A DNA stretch of 64,000 nucleotides from JBDHWG01 sp046328505 (lineage in GTDB: Bacteria; Chloroflexota; Anaerolineae; Epilineales; JAHCIE01), in contig JAXLWL010000003.1 in NCBI GenBank assembly GCA_046328505.1, positions 1,116,001 to 1,180,000 of the forward strand. Reading direction: 5' to 3'. Each line of letters starts with the position of its first letter. The stretch's first letter is position 1. Positions 47,269 through 55,562 of the stretch are shown here, in pieces. Both the position numbers and the translations under genes were made by a program. The notes below the pieces were generated by a model. The model ran no database searches and had not been told where the DNA came from. It saw only the letters and a program-made list of their open reading frames with translations.

Positions 47269-48108
47269 TCACCAATCAATGAACGCCCACTCCAGGAGCG
47301 TGACCACGGCGTAGCCGAGGAAGGCGACGAGGGCCATGGTCAGCGCGGCGACGTAGAGCATCGGCGCGTCATAGTTCGAGCGCGCCAGCGTCATCATGAA
47401 CCCCAGCCCAGAGTCGGCGGCGACGAACTCCGCCACCATCGCCCCGGTCATCGCCAGCGCCAGCCCCATCTTGACCCCGCCCAGGTACGGCCGCGCCGCC
47501 AGCGGCGCTTCGACGTACCACAGCATCGACCACCGCCCGGCGCCGAGCGTCTGCGCCGCGTCCGTCAGCTCCGGGTCAATGGATTGCAGGCCGACGATCG
47601 TATTGACCAGGATGGGGAAGAAGACGATGAGCGTGGCGATAATCATCTTGGGCGCGAGGCCCAGGCCGAACCACGCGACGAGGAGCGGGGCGAGGGCGAC
47701 GATGGGGATGGCCTGCAAGGCGGCGATGTAGGGGGCGACGGCGCCGGTCAGCAGGTTCGACTTGCCGATGACATAGCCTACTGCCGTCCCAACCACAAGC
47801 GCGATGCTGAAGCCGAGCAGCGCCTCCGACAGCGTCGTGCTGACGTGGCGCTGCAAAGCGCCGGTCTGGGCGAGGGCGACGGCCTTGGCGGCCACCGCGC
47901 CCGGCGCGGGCAGGATGTACGGCGGGACCCAGGCGGCCAGGACGACGAGCTGCCACAGGAGTAGCACGCCAAGGAGGATGCCCAACCCCAACCACACCCG
48001 CGCGCCGGGCAGACGGCGCCGGCGGCGGGCGGGCGTGGTCACCACGGCCTCGTCGCTCTCGAAGAGCGGCGCGCCGGTAATCGCGGGCGTGTGCTGGGTC
48101 ACTCGCAT
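47269..48108 (-). CDS. ABC transporter permease, ThiX/SsuC/TauC type
   Basis: A 279-residue membrane protein of the BPD-type permease family. The cytoplasmic EAA-like loop reads LTDAAQTLGAGRWSMLWYVE, followed by APLAARPYLGGVKMGLALAM. The first 30 residues are a charged N-terminal tail (TTPARRRRRLPGARVWLG). It is 10 nt downstream of the binding-protein gene on the same strand, so the pair forms an importer for a small aromatic or sulfonate-like substrate. No ATPase gene is adjacent. Confidence 0.87.
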   Translation of the reverse strand: MRVTQHTPAITGAPLFESDEAVVTTPARRRRRLPGARVWLGLGILLGVLLLWQLVVLAAWVPPYILPAPGAVAAKAVALAQTGALQRHVSTTLSEALLGFSIALVVGTAVGYVIGKSNLLTGAVAPYIAALQAIPIVALAPLLVAWFGLGLAPKMIIATLIVFFPILVNTIVGLQSIDPELTDAAQTLGAGRWSMLWYVEAPLAARPYLGGVKMGLALAMTGAMVAEFVAADSGLGFMMTLARSNYDAPMLYVAALTMALVAFLGYAVVTLLEWAFIDW

Positions 48109-48118
48109 GAAAGCAGCG

Positions 48119-49309
48119 TCACTGCTTGGCGGCCTCCACGAAGCGGTTGGTGTACATCGATTCGAGGTCGGGCGAGCCTTGCAGCATGTTGATGGACTTC
48201 AGGAAGTCGTAGGTCGCTTTCCAGCCTTGCGGGTCGATCCAGCCGAGCGGCTTGTCCTTGACCGGCGTCTCGAACTCCAGGGTCGCGTCGAGGACGGCCT
48301 TCTGCGACGGCTGCTTGTCCGGCGTGACCTCCGGCATCTGCTTGAGCGAGGAGGCGAAGGCGGCGTTCGGGTCCGCCTGCATGTCCTTCAGCCCGCGCAG
48401 CGTCGCGCGCACGAATTTCTGCACGACTTCCGGGTTATTCTTGATGGTGTTCTCACCCGTCGCCAGGCCCGTCGAGACCAGGTCCACATACGGTGACACC
48501 TGCAACGTGTCGACGTTGAAGCCCTGCGCCTTCATCTGCGCCGACTCGTTGGGCAGGTAGGTCATCGCCACGTCGATGTGCTTCTGGGTCAGCGCCTCGG
48601 TCTCCGCGAAGCCGACGTTGGTCACGGTCATGTCGGCGTCGGTCAGGCCCGCCGCCTTCTGGAGCGCCTTCAGCCCCATGTCGGTCGAGCTGCCGGGGCC
48701 TGAGATGCCCACCGTGCGCCCCTTCAGGTCGGACGGCGTCTTGAGCGGCTTCGCCGGGTCGGAGAGGGCCAGCGCGCCGACCGGGTACTTGGTGAACTGG
48801 CGCAGGATATACGTGACGGGGATGCCCGCCGCCCGCGCCCGCATCAAGGCGTCACCGCTGGTGATGGCGAAGGGAATCTGGCCGTCGGCGACGAGCTTGA
48901 GCAGGTCCTGCACCTGGCCGTGCTGGAACTGGACGTCCAGCCCCTCCTGGGCGTAGTAGCCCTTATCCGCCGCGACGTAGTAGGGGGCGAACTGCATGTT
49001 GGGTGCGAAGCCCATCGCAATCGTGACCTTTGTGAGCGCGCCCTGCGTCGGGGCAGCGCCCGCGGCCGCCTTGGTCGCTACGGCGGTCGGCGCGTCGGCG
49101 GCTTTCGCCGCAGCCGTCGTGGGCGCGGCGGTCGGGGCCGCGGCTTTCGGAGCAGCGGTGGGCGCAGCCGCTGCCGGCGCCGTCGTGGGCGCTTCTGCGG
49201 CTTTCGGGGCGGACGCCGCCGGGGCCGATGGGGCCGCGGCCGGCGCGCACGCCGCGAGGAACAAGGAGACGAAAGCAACGGTCATCAGTGTAGCAAGAGT
49301 GTACTTCAT
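48119..49309 (-). CDS. Lipoprotein substrate-binding protein, NMT1/THI5-like (ThiY type)
   Basis: A 396-residue lipoprotein. The signal peptide ends in the lipobox LFLAAC (Cys 21). A low-complexity Ala/Pro/Thr linker of about 70 residues (repeated PTAAPKAA-like units) leads to a type II binding domain. VTIAMGFAPNMQFAPYYVAADKGYYAQEGLDV is its start, split here as KVTIAMGFAPNMQFAPYY then VAADKGYYAQEGL, with GISGPGSSTDMGL later. The family binds thiamine pyrimidine precursors, and relatives bind nitrate, sulfonates or formylaminopyrimidine. I see no TPP riboswitch upstream, so the thiamine link is not supported by regulation. A ribosome site AAAGGAG precedes the ATG. Confidence 0.87.
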   Translation of the reverse strand: MKYTLATLMTVAFVSLFLAACAPAAAPSAPAASAPKAAEAPTTAPAAAAPTAAPKAAAPTAAPTTAAAKAADAPTAVATKAAAGAAPTQGALTKVTIAMGFAPNMQFAPYYVAADKGYYAQEGLDVQFQHGQVQDLLKLVADGQIPFAITSGDALMRARAAGIPVTYILRQFTKYPVGALALSDPAKPLKTPSDLKGRTVGISGPGSSTDMGLKALQKAAGLTDADMTVTNVGFAETEALTQKHIDVAMTYLPNESAQMKAQGFNVDTLQVSPYVDLVSTGLATGENTIKNNPEVVQKFVRATLRGLKDMQADPNAAFASSLKQMPEVTPDKQPSQKAVLDATLEFETPVKDKPLGWIDPQGWKATYDFLKSINMLQGSPDLESMYTNRFVEAAKQ

Positions 49310-49882
49310 GTGTGGTCTCCTTTAGGCTGTCATCCTAAGATCGCCATGCTGTGTGGCGGCACGCGCCAACACGAGAACAGGGTCAAGCTGTCATTGCGAG
49401 CGAAGTCTATATGACCCTTGGGTCACCCGTAAGTATGAAAATGTCATGCTGAGCGGAGCGAAGCATCCCGGTGCCGTTGGAGGCCCTTCGCTACGCTCAG
49501 GGCGACAGCCGCGCTATTTTCATCTCAGCGAAGCAATCTCGCGCCGCCACGAGAGGCGCTCTGAGCCGCTATCAGCTTCGCTTCACCTATCGGGAGGCTG
49601 CTTCGTCGGGCTGTCGCCCTCCTCGCAGCGACACCGCAACTTGTGTTCTGAGCAGCAGCGCGAGGGGTCTGGACTGCGAGCCTACCGCGGCCCAGATGCT
49701 TCGCTTCGCTCAGCATGACACCGCATGTGAAGTTTCTGAGCAGCCTAGCGAAGGGTCTCCCGTCGGGGGATGCTTCGGCTTCGCTCAGCATGACAGCCCA
49801 GGCTCATTTTCAGGGCCGACGCATCCCAGTCGTCATTCTCTTCTTCCGTGTGTTCCGTGGGGGAGTCCCCATCTTTCCATGA
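49310..49882. repeat. 573-bp gene-free stretch filled by dispersed repeats
   Basis: It holds a half copy of the TGTCATTGCGAG element (49388-49409), a TGTCATGCTGAGCG palindrome (49442-49507), a longer AGCAATC...CTCGCAGCGACA piece (about 49520-49653) and two GCTTCGCTCAGCATGACA arms (49695-49720, 49769-49795). I see no gene. Confidence 0.6.
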
Positions 49883-50788
49883 CTAGGCGCCGACGGCCAA
49901 GGCTTTGGCGACCTCGGCCGCGACGCGGGCGTTGTTCTCCAGCAGGGCGCGGTTCGCCCGCTGGCTCGCTCCTTCGGTCAGCGCCGAGACGCGCTCCAGC
50001 AGGAACGGCGTCACCGCCCGGCCGCGCACGCCCTGGGCGTCGGCCTCGTCCAGCGCCTCGGCAATCGCCTTCTCTACCTCGGCCGACGGCTCGGCGAACT
50101 CCTCCGGCACCGGCACTGTCAGGAGCGCCCCGCCCAGCCCCAGCCGCCGCTGCGCGCGCCAGAACGCGGCCACCTCGGCGGCATCGGCGACACACTGGTC
50201 CACCGGGAGTCCGCTATCGCGGCTGTAGAAGGCCGGGAACTCGCTCGTCTGCCAGCCGAGCACCGGCACGCCGTGCGTCTCCAGCCACTCCAGGGTCAGC
50301 GGCAGGTCGAGAATCGCCTTCGCGCCCGCGCAGACGACGAGCACCGGCGTCCGCGATAGCTCCGGCAGGTCGGCGGAGACATCGAATGGGTGGCGGCGGT
50401 GGACGCCGCCGATGCCGCCCGTGGCGAACACCGCGATTCCCGCTCGCTGCGCCGCCCACATCGTCGCCGCGACCGTCGTCCCTCCGTCCTCGCCGCGCGA
50501 TACCGCCAGCCCCAGGTCGCGGCGGCTGACCTTGCGCGCCGCGCCGCCCTGCTGCGCCAGGTGCTCCAGCTCGGCGTCGGTCAGGCCGACGCGCACCTCG
50601 CCGCTCAGCAGAGCCACCGTCGCGGGCGTCGCGCCGGTCTCGCGCACGGCGCGCTCCATCGCTTGCGCCGTTGCCAGGTTCGCCGGCCAGGGCAGGCCGT
50701 GGGTGATGACGGTGGATTCGAGGGCGACAACCGGCTCGCCGCGGCTCAAGGCAGTCGCCACGTTGACGGCGACGGTGATATCAGGCAT
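49883..50788 (-). CDS. psuG: Pseudouridine-5'-phosphate glycosidase
   Basis: A 301-residue protein matching PsuG, which splits pseudouridine 5'-phosphate into uracil and ribose 5-phosphate. Family motifs are VALESTVITHGLPWPAN, VGLTDAELEHLA, TVAATMWAAQRAGI, VFATGGIGGVHR, VLVVCAGAKAILDLP, LGWQTSEFPAFY and GRAVTPFLLERV. The length is normal. The kinase partner PsuK is not adjacent. The ribosome site is AGGAGCG, and an extended -10 box lies at 50828-50836. Confidence 0.95.
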   Translation of the reverse strand: MPDITVAVNVATALSRGEPVVALESTVITHGLPWPANLATAQAMERAVRETGATPATVALLSGEVRVGLTDAELEHLAQQGGAARKVSRRDLGLAVSRGEDGGTTVAATMWAAQRAGIAVFATGGIGGVHRRHPFDVSADLPELSRTPVLVVCAGAKAILDLPLTLEWLETHGVPVLGWQTSEFPAFYSRDSGLPVDQCVADAAEVAAFWRAQRRLGLGGALLTVPVPEEFAEPSAEVEKAIAEALDEADAQGVRGRAVTPFLLERVSALTEGASQRANRALLENNARVAAEVAKALAVGA

Positions 50789-50827
50789 TCTTCGCGCTCC
50801 TGTCGATTAACACTTTCGCGTTATGCA

Positions 50828-50836
50828 ATTATAGCA
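50828..50836 (-). promoter_or_regulatory. Extended -10 promoter of psuG
   Basis: TGCTATAAT on the minus strand, 40 nt before the psuG start. Confidence 0.6.
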
Positions 50837-50915
50837 TATCGCATGACGCATCCCGTCGTATCCATAATCGAGGATACACGTCTTTGACAGTGGCGTTTGA
50901 TAGCAGAATGCATGT

Positions 50916-53423
50916 GTGGAGTTCCGTGTGCGACGATTACGCTGGCTAGCGCTGGTCTGTGCGCTGTTCATTTCCTCTCTTATCACTGCTCGGGCGGGCG
51001 CGGATACGCCGGCCGTCTGGAGCACCACAACGAATGCCGACGAGGTCAACGCCCTCGCCATCCAGGGCAACAGCCTGTGGGCGGCGACGGAGGGCGGCGT
51101 CGTCCGCTGGGACCTCGCGGCCGGGAGCGCGGCGGTCTACACCATCGACCACGGGCTGCCCTCGAACCAGGCGCGCTCCATCGCCATCGATCCGACGACC
51201 GGCTACGTCTGGGCCGGAACGATGGGCGGTATCGCGCGCTGGGACGGGAGCGCGTGGCGGTCGTGGGACCAGAGCCAGGGGCTACTGGTGAACCGGGTGG
51301 ATGGCGTCGGCATCGACGGCGCGGGGCATATCTGGGCGACGACGAGCTACGGCGCGAGCGTGTGGGACGGCGCCGCTTGGCAGGCGTTCGGCAGCATGCA
51401 GGACGCCATCGCCGCGCACTACGCCGACGTGCGCGCGTCCACCGTTCCCACCACGATCTGGGCCATCGAGAACGGCAGCGTCGTATGGACGACGGTCGGG
51501 CCGGGGGATGGCGTTCACGCCTACGATGGGACGACGTGGCGCGATTACGACAGCACTACGACGCCGGCTATGCCGGCGGACCTCATCGACGCCGTGATGG
51601 TAACCGGAGCGGGCGTGCGCTGGTTCGGCACCAGCGGTGGCGCGGCGCGCTGGCGCCCCGATGGCGCTCCCCAGGTGATGGGCGCGGACAAGCTGCCCGC
51701 CAAACGTGTGCGCGCGCTGAGCGCCGACGTCATCGGTCGGATGTGGCTCGCCGCGTATAGCTGCACCACCACGTGCGCGGGCGGCGTCGCCCGCGTGGAC
51801 GACCGAGGCACCGCCGACGTGAGCGACGACATCTGGCTGACGATCGCGCCCAGCGCGGGCAAGCTGCCCAGCAGCGACGTGCGGGCTGTTCTGAGCACGC
51901 CGGATGGCGCGACATGGTTCGCGACGGCTATCGGCATCGCTCGCCTCGCCGCCAACGACGCGACGTGGACCCAGTACAAGGTCGGCGGCCTGCCGTCGAA
52001 CCAGGTGAACGCCCTGCTACGGGACTACTCGGGCGTGGTGTGGGCCGGGACGGACCGCGGCCTGGGGCGGCTGGAAGCGGGGCAGTGGACGGTGTACACG
52101 GGCCAGTCCGAGGCGCACCTGCCATCGGACAATGTGCGTGCGGTGCTACAGGTCGGTACCGACGTCTGGGTGGGAACGGGCGAGAACCGCAACGGCCAGC
52201 CCATCGGCGGGCTGACGCGGCAGTACCAGAGCGGCGCCTGGGCCAACTACGGCGTGGACGGCAGCGGCCTGCCCGGCAACGTCGTGGGCCTGGCGACGGT
52301 CTCGAACTCGACACGCCTCTGGGCAGCGACCCAGGCCTGGAATTCGACGCCGTCCCGCCTTGTGACACAGCAGAACGGCCAGTGGATCTCGTGGGTGGAT
52401 GGGCAGAACGCGAACCTGGGCAATGTGCGCGGCATCGCTGCGAGCGGCACGCAGGTGTGGCTGGCGACGGAGTCCGGCGTGCGCATGCTGGACCACCACG
52501 GCACACCGAGCGACACGGGCGGCGACTGGTCCACGTTCACCAATGCCTCGACGGGCGGCGGCCTGGCGTCCGACTACGCCACCGCCATTGGCGTCGACTC
52601 GTTCAACCGTGTCTGGGTAGCGACGGCGGCCGGTGTCAGCGCCCGCACGCCAATCGCGAACGCCACGGAGAGCCAGCGCTGGAAGACGTACACGCCGGCG
52701 AACACCGGCGGCGGCCTGGCCAGCACCTTGATCCGGGGCATTGTGGTCGAAGGCCCGCAGGTCTGGTTCCTGCACGACAAGGGCGCGAGCCGGTATGATA
52801 CCTACGCCCAGCAGTGGCGCAACTTCAGCCGGCCGGCGGACAGTGCGACGATGAATACGTTCAGCACGGCACGCGAGACGTTCTGCAGCCGCTGGTTCGG
52901 GACGAGCAGCGGCCTGCAGTACCTGGCGTTCGACGACTGCGCGCTCGTGGAGCCGACGATTACACCATTCCCCACGGCCACAGCAACCCTGCCGCCCACG
53001 CTCACGCCGACCCCGACCGCCACCGCGACGCTCCCGCCCACGGCAACCGCCACCGCGACGGCCACCAGCACGTTCACCCCGACGCCGAGCGCGACCCCGA
53101 CGAACACGCGGACCCTCACCCCCAGCCCCTCTCCCACAGGGGGAGAGGGAGGGCAAACACCAACGCCTAGCGAAACCTGGCCGCCGACGAAGACGCCCAC
53201 GGCGACGCGGACGGCGACGCCAACCGACACGCCCAGCCCCTCTCCCACAGAGGGAGATGGGGGCGAGACCCCAACCCCCAGCGAAACCTGGCCGCCGACG
53301 AAGACGCCGACGCCGACACGAACGCCGACAGAGAGTCTCACACCCAGCCCCGCACCTACCGACGGAACGGTACTGCCGCCGCCAACGGTGTACCAGGTGT
53401 TCCTGCCGTACCTCGGCCGCTAG
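50916..53423 (+). CDS. Secreted beta-propeller protein with Thr/Pro-rich tail
   Basis: An 835-residue exported protein starting with a GTG (50916; a second GTG at 50928 is possible). A signal peptide (LRWLALVCALFISSLITARAG) is followed by about 640 residues of two-component-regulator-propeller repeats with the pattern LPSNQ.R.I..D..G.VWAGT..G..R.DG. A tail of about 170 residues is Thr/Pro/Ala-rich (PTATATLPPT units). It contains a 37-residue tandem repeat (111 bp, starting near 53121 and 53232) with ETWPPTKTPT in both copies. The protein ends VYQVFLPYLGR. The propeller resembles ligand-binding sensor domains, but no kinase is attached; it is likely a surface-bound or secreted sensor or binding protein. 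Confidence 0.8.
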   Translation: MEFRVRRLRWLALVCALFISSLITARAGADTPAVWSTTTNADEVNALAIQGNSLWAATEGGVVRWDLAAGSAAVYTIDHGLPSNQARSIAIDPTTGYVWAGTMGGIARWDGSAWRSWDQSQGLLVNRVDGVGIDGAGHIWATTSYGASVWDGAAWQAFGSMQDAIAAHYADVRASTVPTTIWAIENGSVVWTTVGPGDGVHAYDGTTWRDYDSTTTPAMPADLIDAVMVTGAGVRWFGTSGGAARWRPDGAPQVMGADKLPAKRVRALSADVIGRMWLAAYSCTTTCAGGVARVDDRGTADVSDDIWLTIAPSAGKLPSSDVRAVLSTPDGATWFATAIGIARLAANDATWTQYKVGGLPSNQVNALLRDYSGVVWAGTDRGLGRLEAGQWTVYTGQSEAHLPSDNVRAVLQVGTDVWVGTGENRNGQPIGGLTRQYQSGAWANYGVDGSGLPGNVVGLATVSNSTRLWAATQAWNSTPSRLVTQQNGQWISWVDGQNANLGNVRGIAASGTQVWLATESGVRMLDHHGTPSDTGGDWSTFTNASTGGGLASDYATAIGVDSFNRVWVATAAGVSARTPIANATESQRWKTYTPANTGGGLASTLIRGIVVEGPQVWFLHDKGASRYDTYAQQWRNFSRPADSATMNTFSTARETFCSRWFGTSSGLQYLAFDDCALVEPTITPFPTATATLPPTLTPTPTATATLPPTATATATATSTFTPTPSATPTNTRTLTPSPSPTGGEGGQTPTPSETWPPTKTPTATRTATPTDTPSPSPTEGDGGETPTPSETWPPTKTPTPTRTPTESLTPSPAPTDGTVLPPPTVYQVFLPYLGR

Positions 53424-53459
53424 GGGTGTGCCATACCTGAGATCAGAGCAATAAAGGGG

Positions 53460-53858
53460 TTACAGTGCCGGCGTAATCTCGATGAAGACGCGGGCGTTCT
53501 TGCGGGCAACGCCCATCAGCTCGAACATGCGCTTCATGAGGCCGTACTTCTTGCTCAGCAGGTCATTGGCGGCGTCGGCCTCAGCGCCGGACAGGAGACG
53601 CGCCTGGCCGGGCGCGGACGGGCCGAGGGGCTTGCCGGCGCGGTCGGAGGGCGCGACTTCGACGCGGCCGTTGTTGCGGATGCGCTTGGTCTTGCCGGTC
53701 GACATCTGAGTCATGACGTAGAGCCGACCCCCACTCTCCGCGAACCACACTGGCGTTACAACGCCCGCGCCGCTCTTGCGGAAGGTCGTGAGGTTCATGT
53801 ACTTGTGGCCGTCGAGGGCCGTGAACGGGCGTGCAGTCTGAGTCGCTGTGGCTGACAT
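53460..53858 (-). CDS. PPOX-class F420-dependent enzyme
   Basis: A 132-residue split-barrel flavin/deazaflavin protein. YMNLTTFRKSGAGVVTPVWFA and LYVMTQMSTGKTKRIRNN match the PPOX-class F420-dependent family, in which the Lys/Arg segment binds the cofactor phosphate. The substrate is unknown. If correct it implies that the organism makes F420, as known for several Chloroflexota and Actinomycetota. FMN-binding relatives are the alternative. Confidence 0.8.
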   Translation of the reverse strand: MSATATQTARPFTALDGHKYMNLTTFRKSGAGVVTPVWFAESGGRLYVMTQMSTGKTKRIRNNGRVEVAPSDRAGKPLGPSAPGQARLLSGAEADAANDLLSKKYGLMKRMFELMGVARKNARVFIEITPAL

Positions 53859-54286
53859 GAGTGCTCCAGAGTTCCTTCTGACTCTTACCAGGGAATGTCT
53901 ATCGGCCGCCGACGCCGCCGAATGGAATTCGGCGTCTGGGGGCGGTCAAGCCTGCTCAAGCAGGCTGGCTCACCAGTATGATCTCTAGGCGAGCCTGCCT
54001 CGGCAGGCTTTGAAATTCCAGGCGCAGAATTCCATTCTGCGCTGTCGAATGGCTACATCCCCGCCTTGGCCCTTAGAGCGCCTCGGCCACGGCCGTCTTA
54101 CCTTGCGCATTCTTGCGGCGGCGCGCGGCTCGTGGCAAACTCTCAGCCAGTTCTCACGCGATTCTCAGCCACATTTCAGCCACAATCGGTATCATTTTCG
54201 TTGGGGCAGCGGTATCCACCGCGCCCCAGATTTTGTGTTGCCATCAATTATCCTTGTGGTAACAGATCTGTCAGGACTGCCTGGTT
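53859..54286. repeat. 428-bp gene-free stretch with five hairpins
   Basis: The first half contains CGCCGAAT-GGA-ATTCGGCG (53916-53934), AGCCTGCTCAAGCAGGCT (53949-53966), AGCCTGCCTCGGCAGGCT (53992-54009) and GCGCAGAAT-TCC-ATTCTGCGC (54022-54042). The second half, 54050-54286, is the leader of the HtrA gene; I see no convincing promoter there. Confidence 0.55.
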
Positions 54287-55504
54287 ATGCACTATTCGGT
54301 TTCCCCGGCCTTTCCCGAGCCGCCTGAGTCGCCCCCGCCTCCCAAGCGCCGCTCGTCCGCGCCGCTACTTCTCATCGGCGTCGGCGTGCTGGTGCTCGTC
54401 GCGTTGAGCGCGGGCATCGGCGCGGCCGGCGGCTACGCGCTCGCCCACCGCGACACGACGATTGCGCCCGCGCCGACCGTGCTACCGGAAACACTGAGTA
54501 TCCGGCAGGAAACGTCGCTGGTGGATGTCGTGCGCCGTGTGAAGCCCGCCGTCGTGACCGTCGTCAGCACCATGCCCCAGGTCGCGCGGCCGCAGGGCTT
54601 CGCGCCGTACATGTTCGGCCTGCCCACGCAGCAGGACGTCAAGGCGTCCGGCTCCGGTGTGATCGTCGATGAGCAGGGCCACGTGGTCACCAACCACCAC
54701 GTCATCGACGGCGCGGCGAAGATCGAGGTCATCTTCGCCGACGGTAAGAAGGTTCCCTGCTCGCTCGTCGGCAGCGACCAGTACAACGACCTGGCGGTTG
54801 TGAAGGTCGACGCGCCCGTGCCGGCCTTCGCCCAGCTCGGCGACTCGACGCAGCTCCAGGAGGGTGAGCCGGTGGTCGCCATCGGCAGCCCGCTCGGCCA
54901 GTTCCGAGGCAGCGTCACGTCTGGCATCATAAGCGGCCTCGACCGCACCCTGGACGTCAGCCCGCAGCTCTCGCTGGAGGGCCTGATCCAGACGGACGCG
55001 GCCATCAACCACGGCAACTCCGGCGGGCCGCTCGTCAATCTCGCGGGGCAGGTCATCGGCATCAACACCGCCATCGTGCGCGCCGACCCGGCGACCACCA
55101 CCAGCCGATTCGGCGTCGCGCCGGTAGACGTCACCGAGGGCATCGGCTTTGCCATTCCTAGCTCGACGGTGCGGGAAATCACCGAGCAGCTTATCGCGAC
55201 AGGGAAAGTCATGCACCCCTACCTGGGCGTCCGCTACCAGGAGATCACCCAGGCGATGGCCGCGGCGTACAGTCTCCCGGTGCGGAGCGGGCTGTTCGTC
55301 CAGGATGTCGAGCGCGACAGCCCGGCCGCGAATGCCAGTATCCAGCGCGGGGATATCATCACGCAGATCGACGATACGCCCCTGGATCAAGACCACTCCC
55401 TCATCAGCATCCTGGTGCGGCGCAAGGTGGGGGACGAGATCACACTCACGTACTATCGTAACGGCCAGATTCTGACAACCAAGACGAAATTAACGGCGCA
55501 GTAA
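54287..55504 (+). CDS. HtrA/DegP-family serine protease (S1C) with PDZ domain
   Basis: A 405-residue membrane-anchored protease. A Pro-rich cytoplasmic stretch (1-25) precedes one transmembrane segment (LLLIGVGVLVLVALSAGIG). The protease domain has the triad His in TNHHVI (near 136), Asp in YNDLAV (near 167) and Ser in NHGNSGGPL (near 244). A single PDZ domain fills about 300-400 (PYLGVRYQEI, RGDIITQIDDTPL). It degrades or refolds damaged exported proteins. The start ATG at 54287 has only a weak ribosome site. A CtpA-like gene follows after 58 nt, so the two probably form an envelope-quality-control pair. Confidence 0.92.
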   Translation: MHYSVSPAFPEPPESPPPPKRRSSAPLLLIGVGVLVLVALSAGIGAAGGYALAHRDTTIAPAPTVLPETLSIRQETSLVDVVRRVKPAVVTVVSTMPQVARPQGFAPYMFGLPTQQDVKASGSGVIVDEQGHVVTNHHVIDGAAKIEVIFADGKKVPCSLVGSDQYNDLAVVKVDAPVPAFAQLGDSTQLQEGEPVVAIGSPLGQFRGSVTSGIISGLDRTLDVSPQLSLEGLIQTDAAINHGNSGGPLVNLAGQVIGINTAIVRADPATTTSRFGVAPVDVTEGIGFAIPSSTVREITEQLIATGKVMHPYLGVRYQEITQAMAAAYSLPVRSGLFVQDVERDSPAANASIQRGDIITQIDDTPLDQDHSLISILVRRKVGDEITLTYYRNGQILTTKTKLTAQ

Positions 55505-55562
55505 TGCATCTAATGGAGAGGAAGCTCGGCTACACTTCTCCGTACTTGCTCAAGGGGTAACT

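Noticed and set aside
49310..49400. TPP riboswitch before the ThiY-like gene
   Set aside because: No CTGAGA or ACCTGA...GGATAATGCC core is present on the minus strand.
49388..49800. CRISPR array
   Set aside because: The repeats are palindromic, unequal in length and irregularly spaced, with no spacer pattern and no cas genes.
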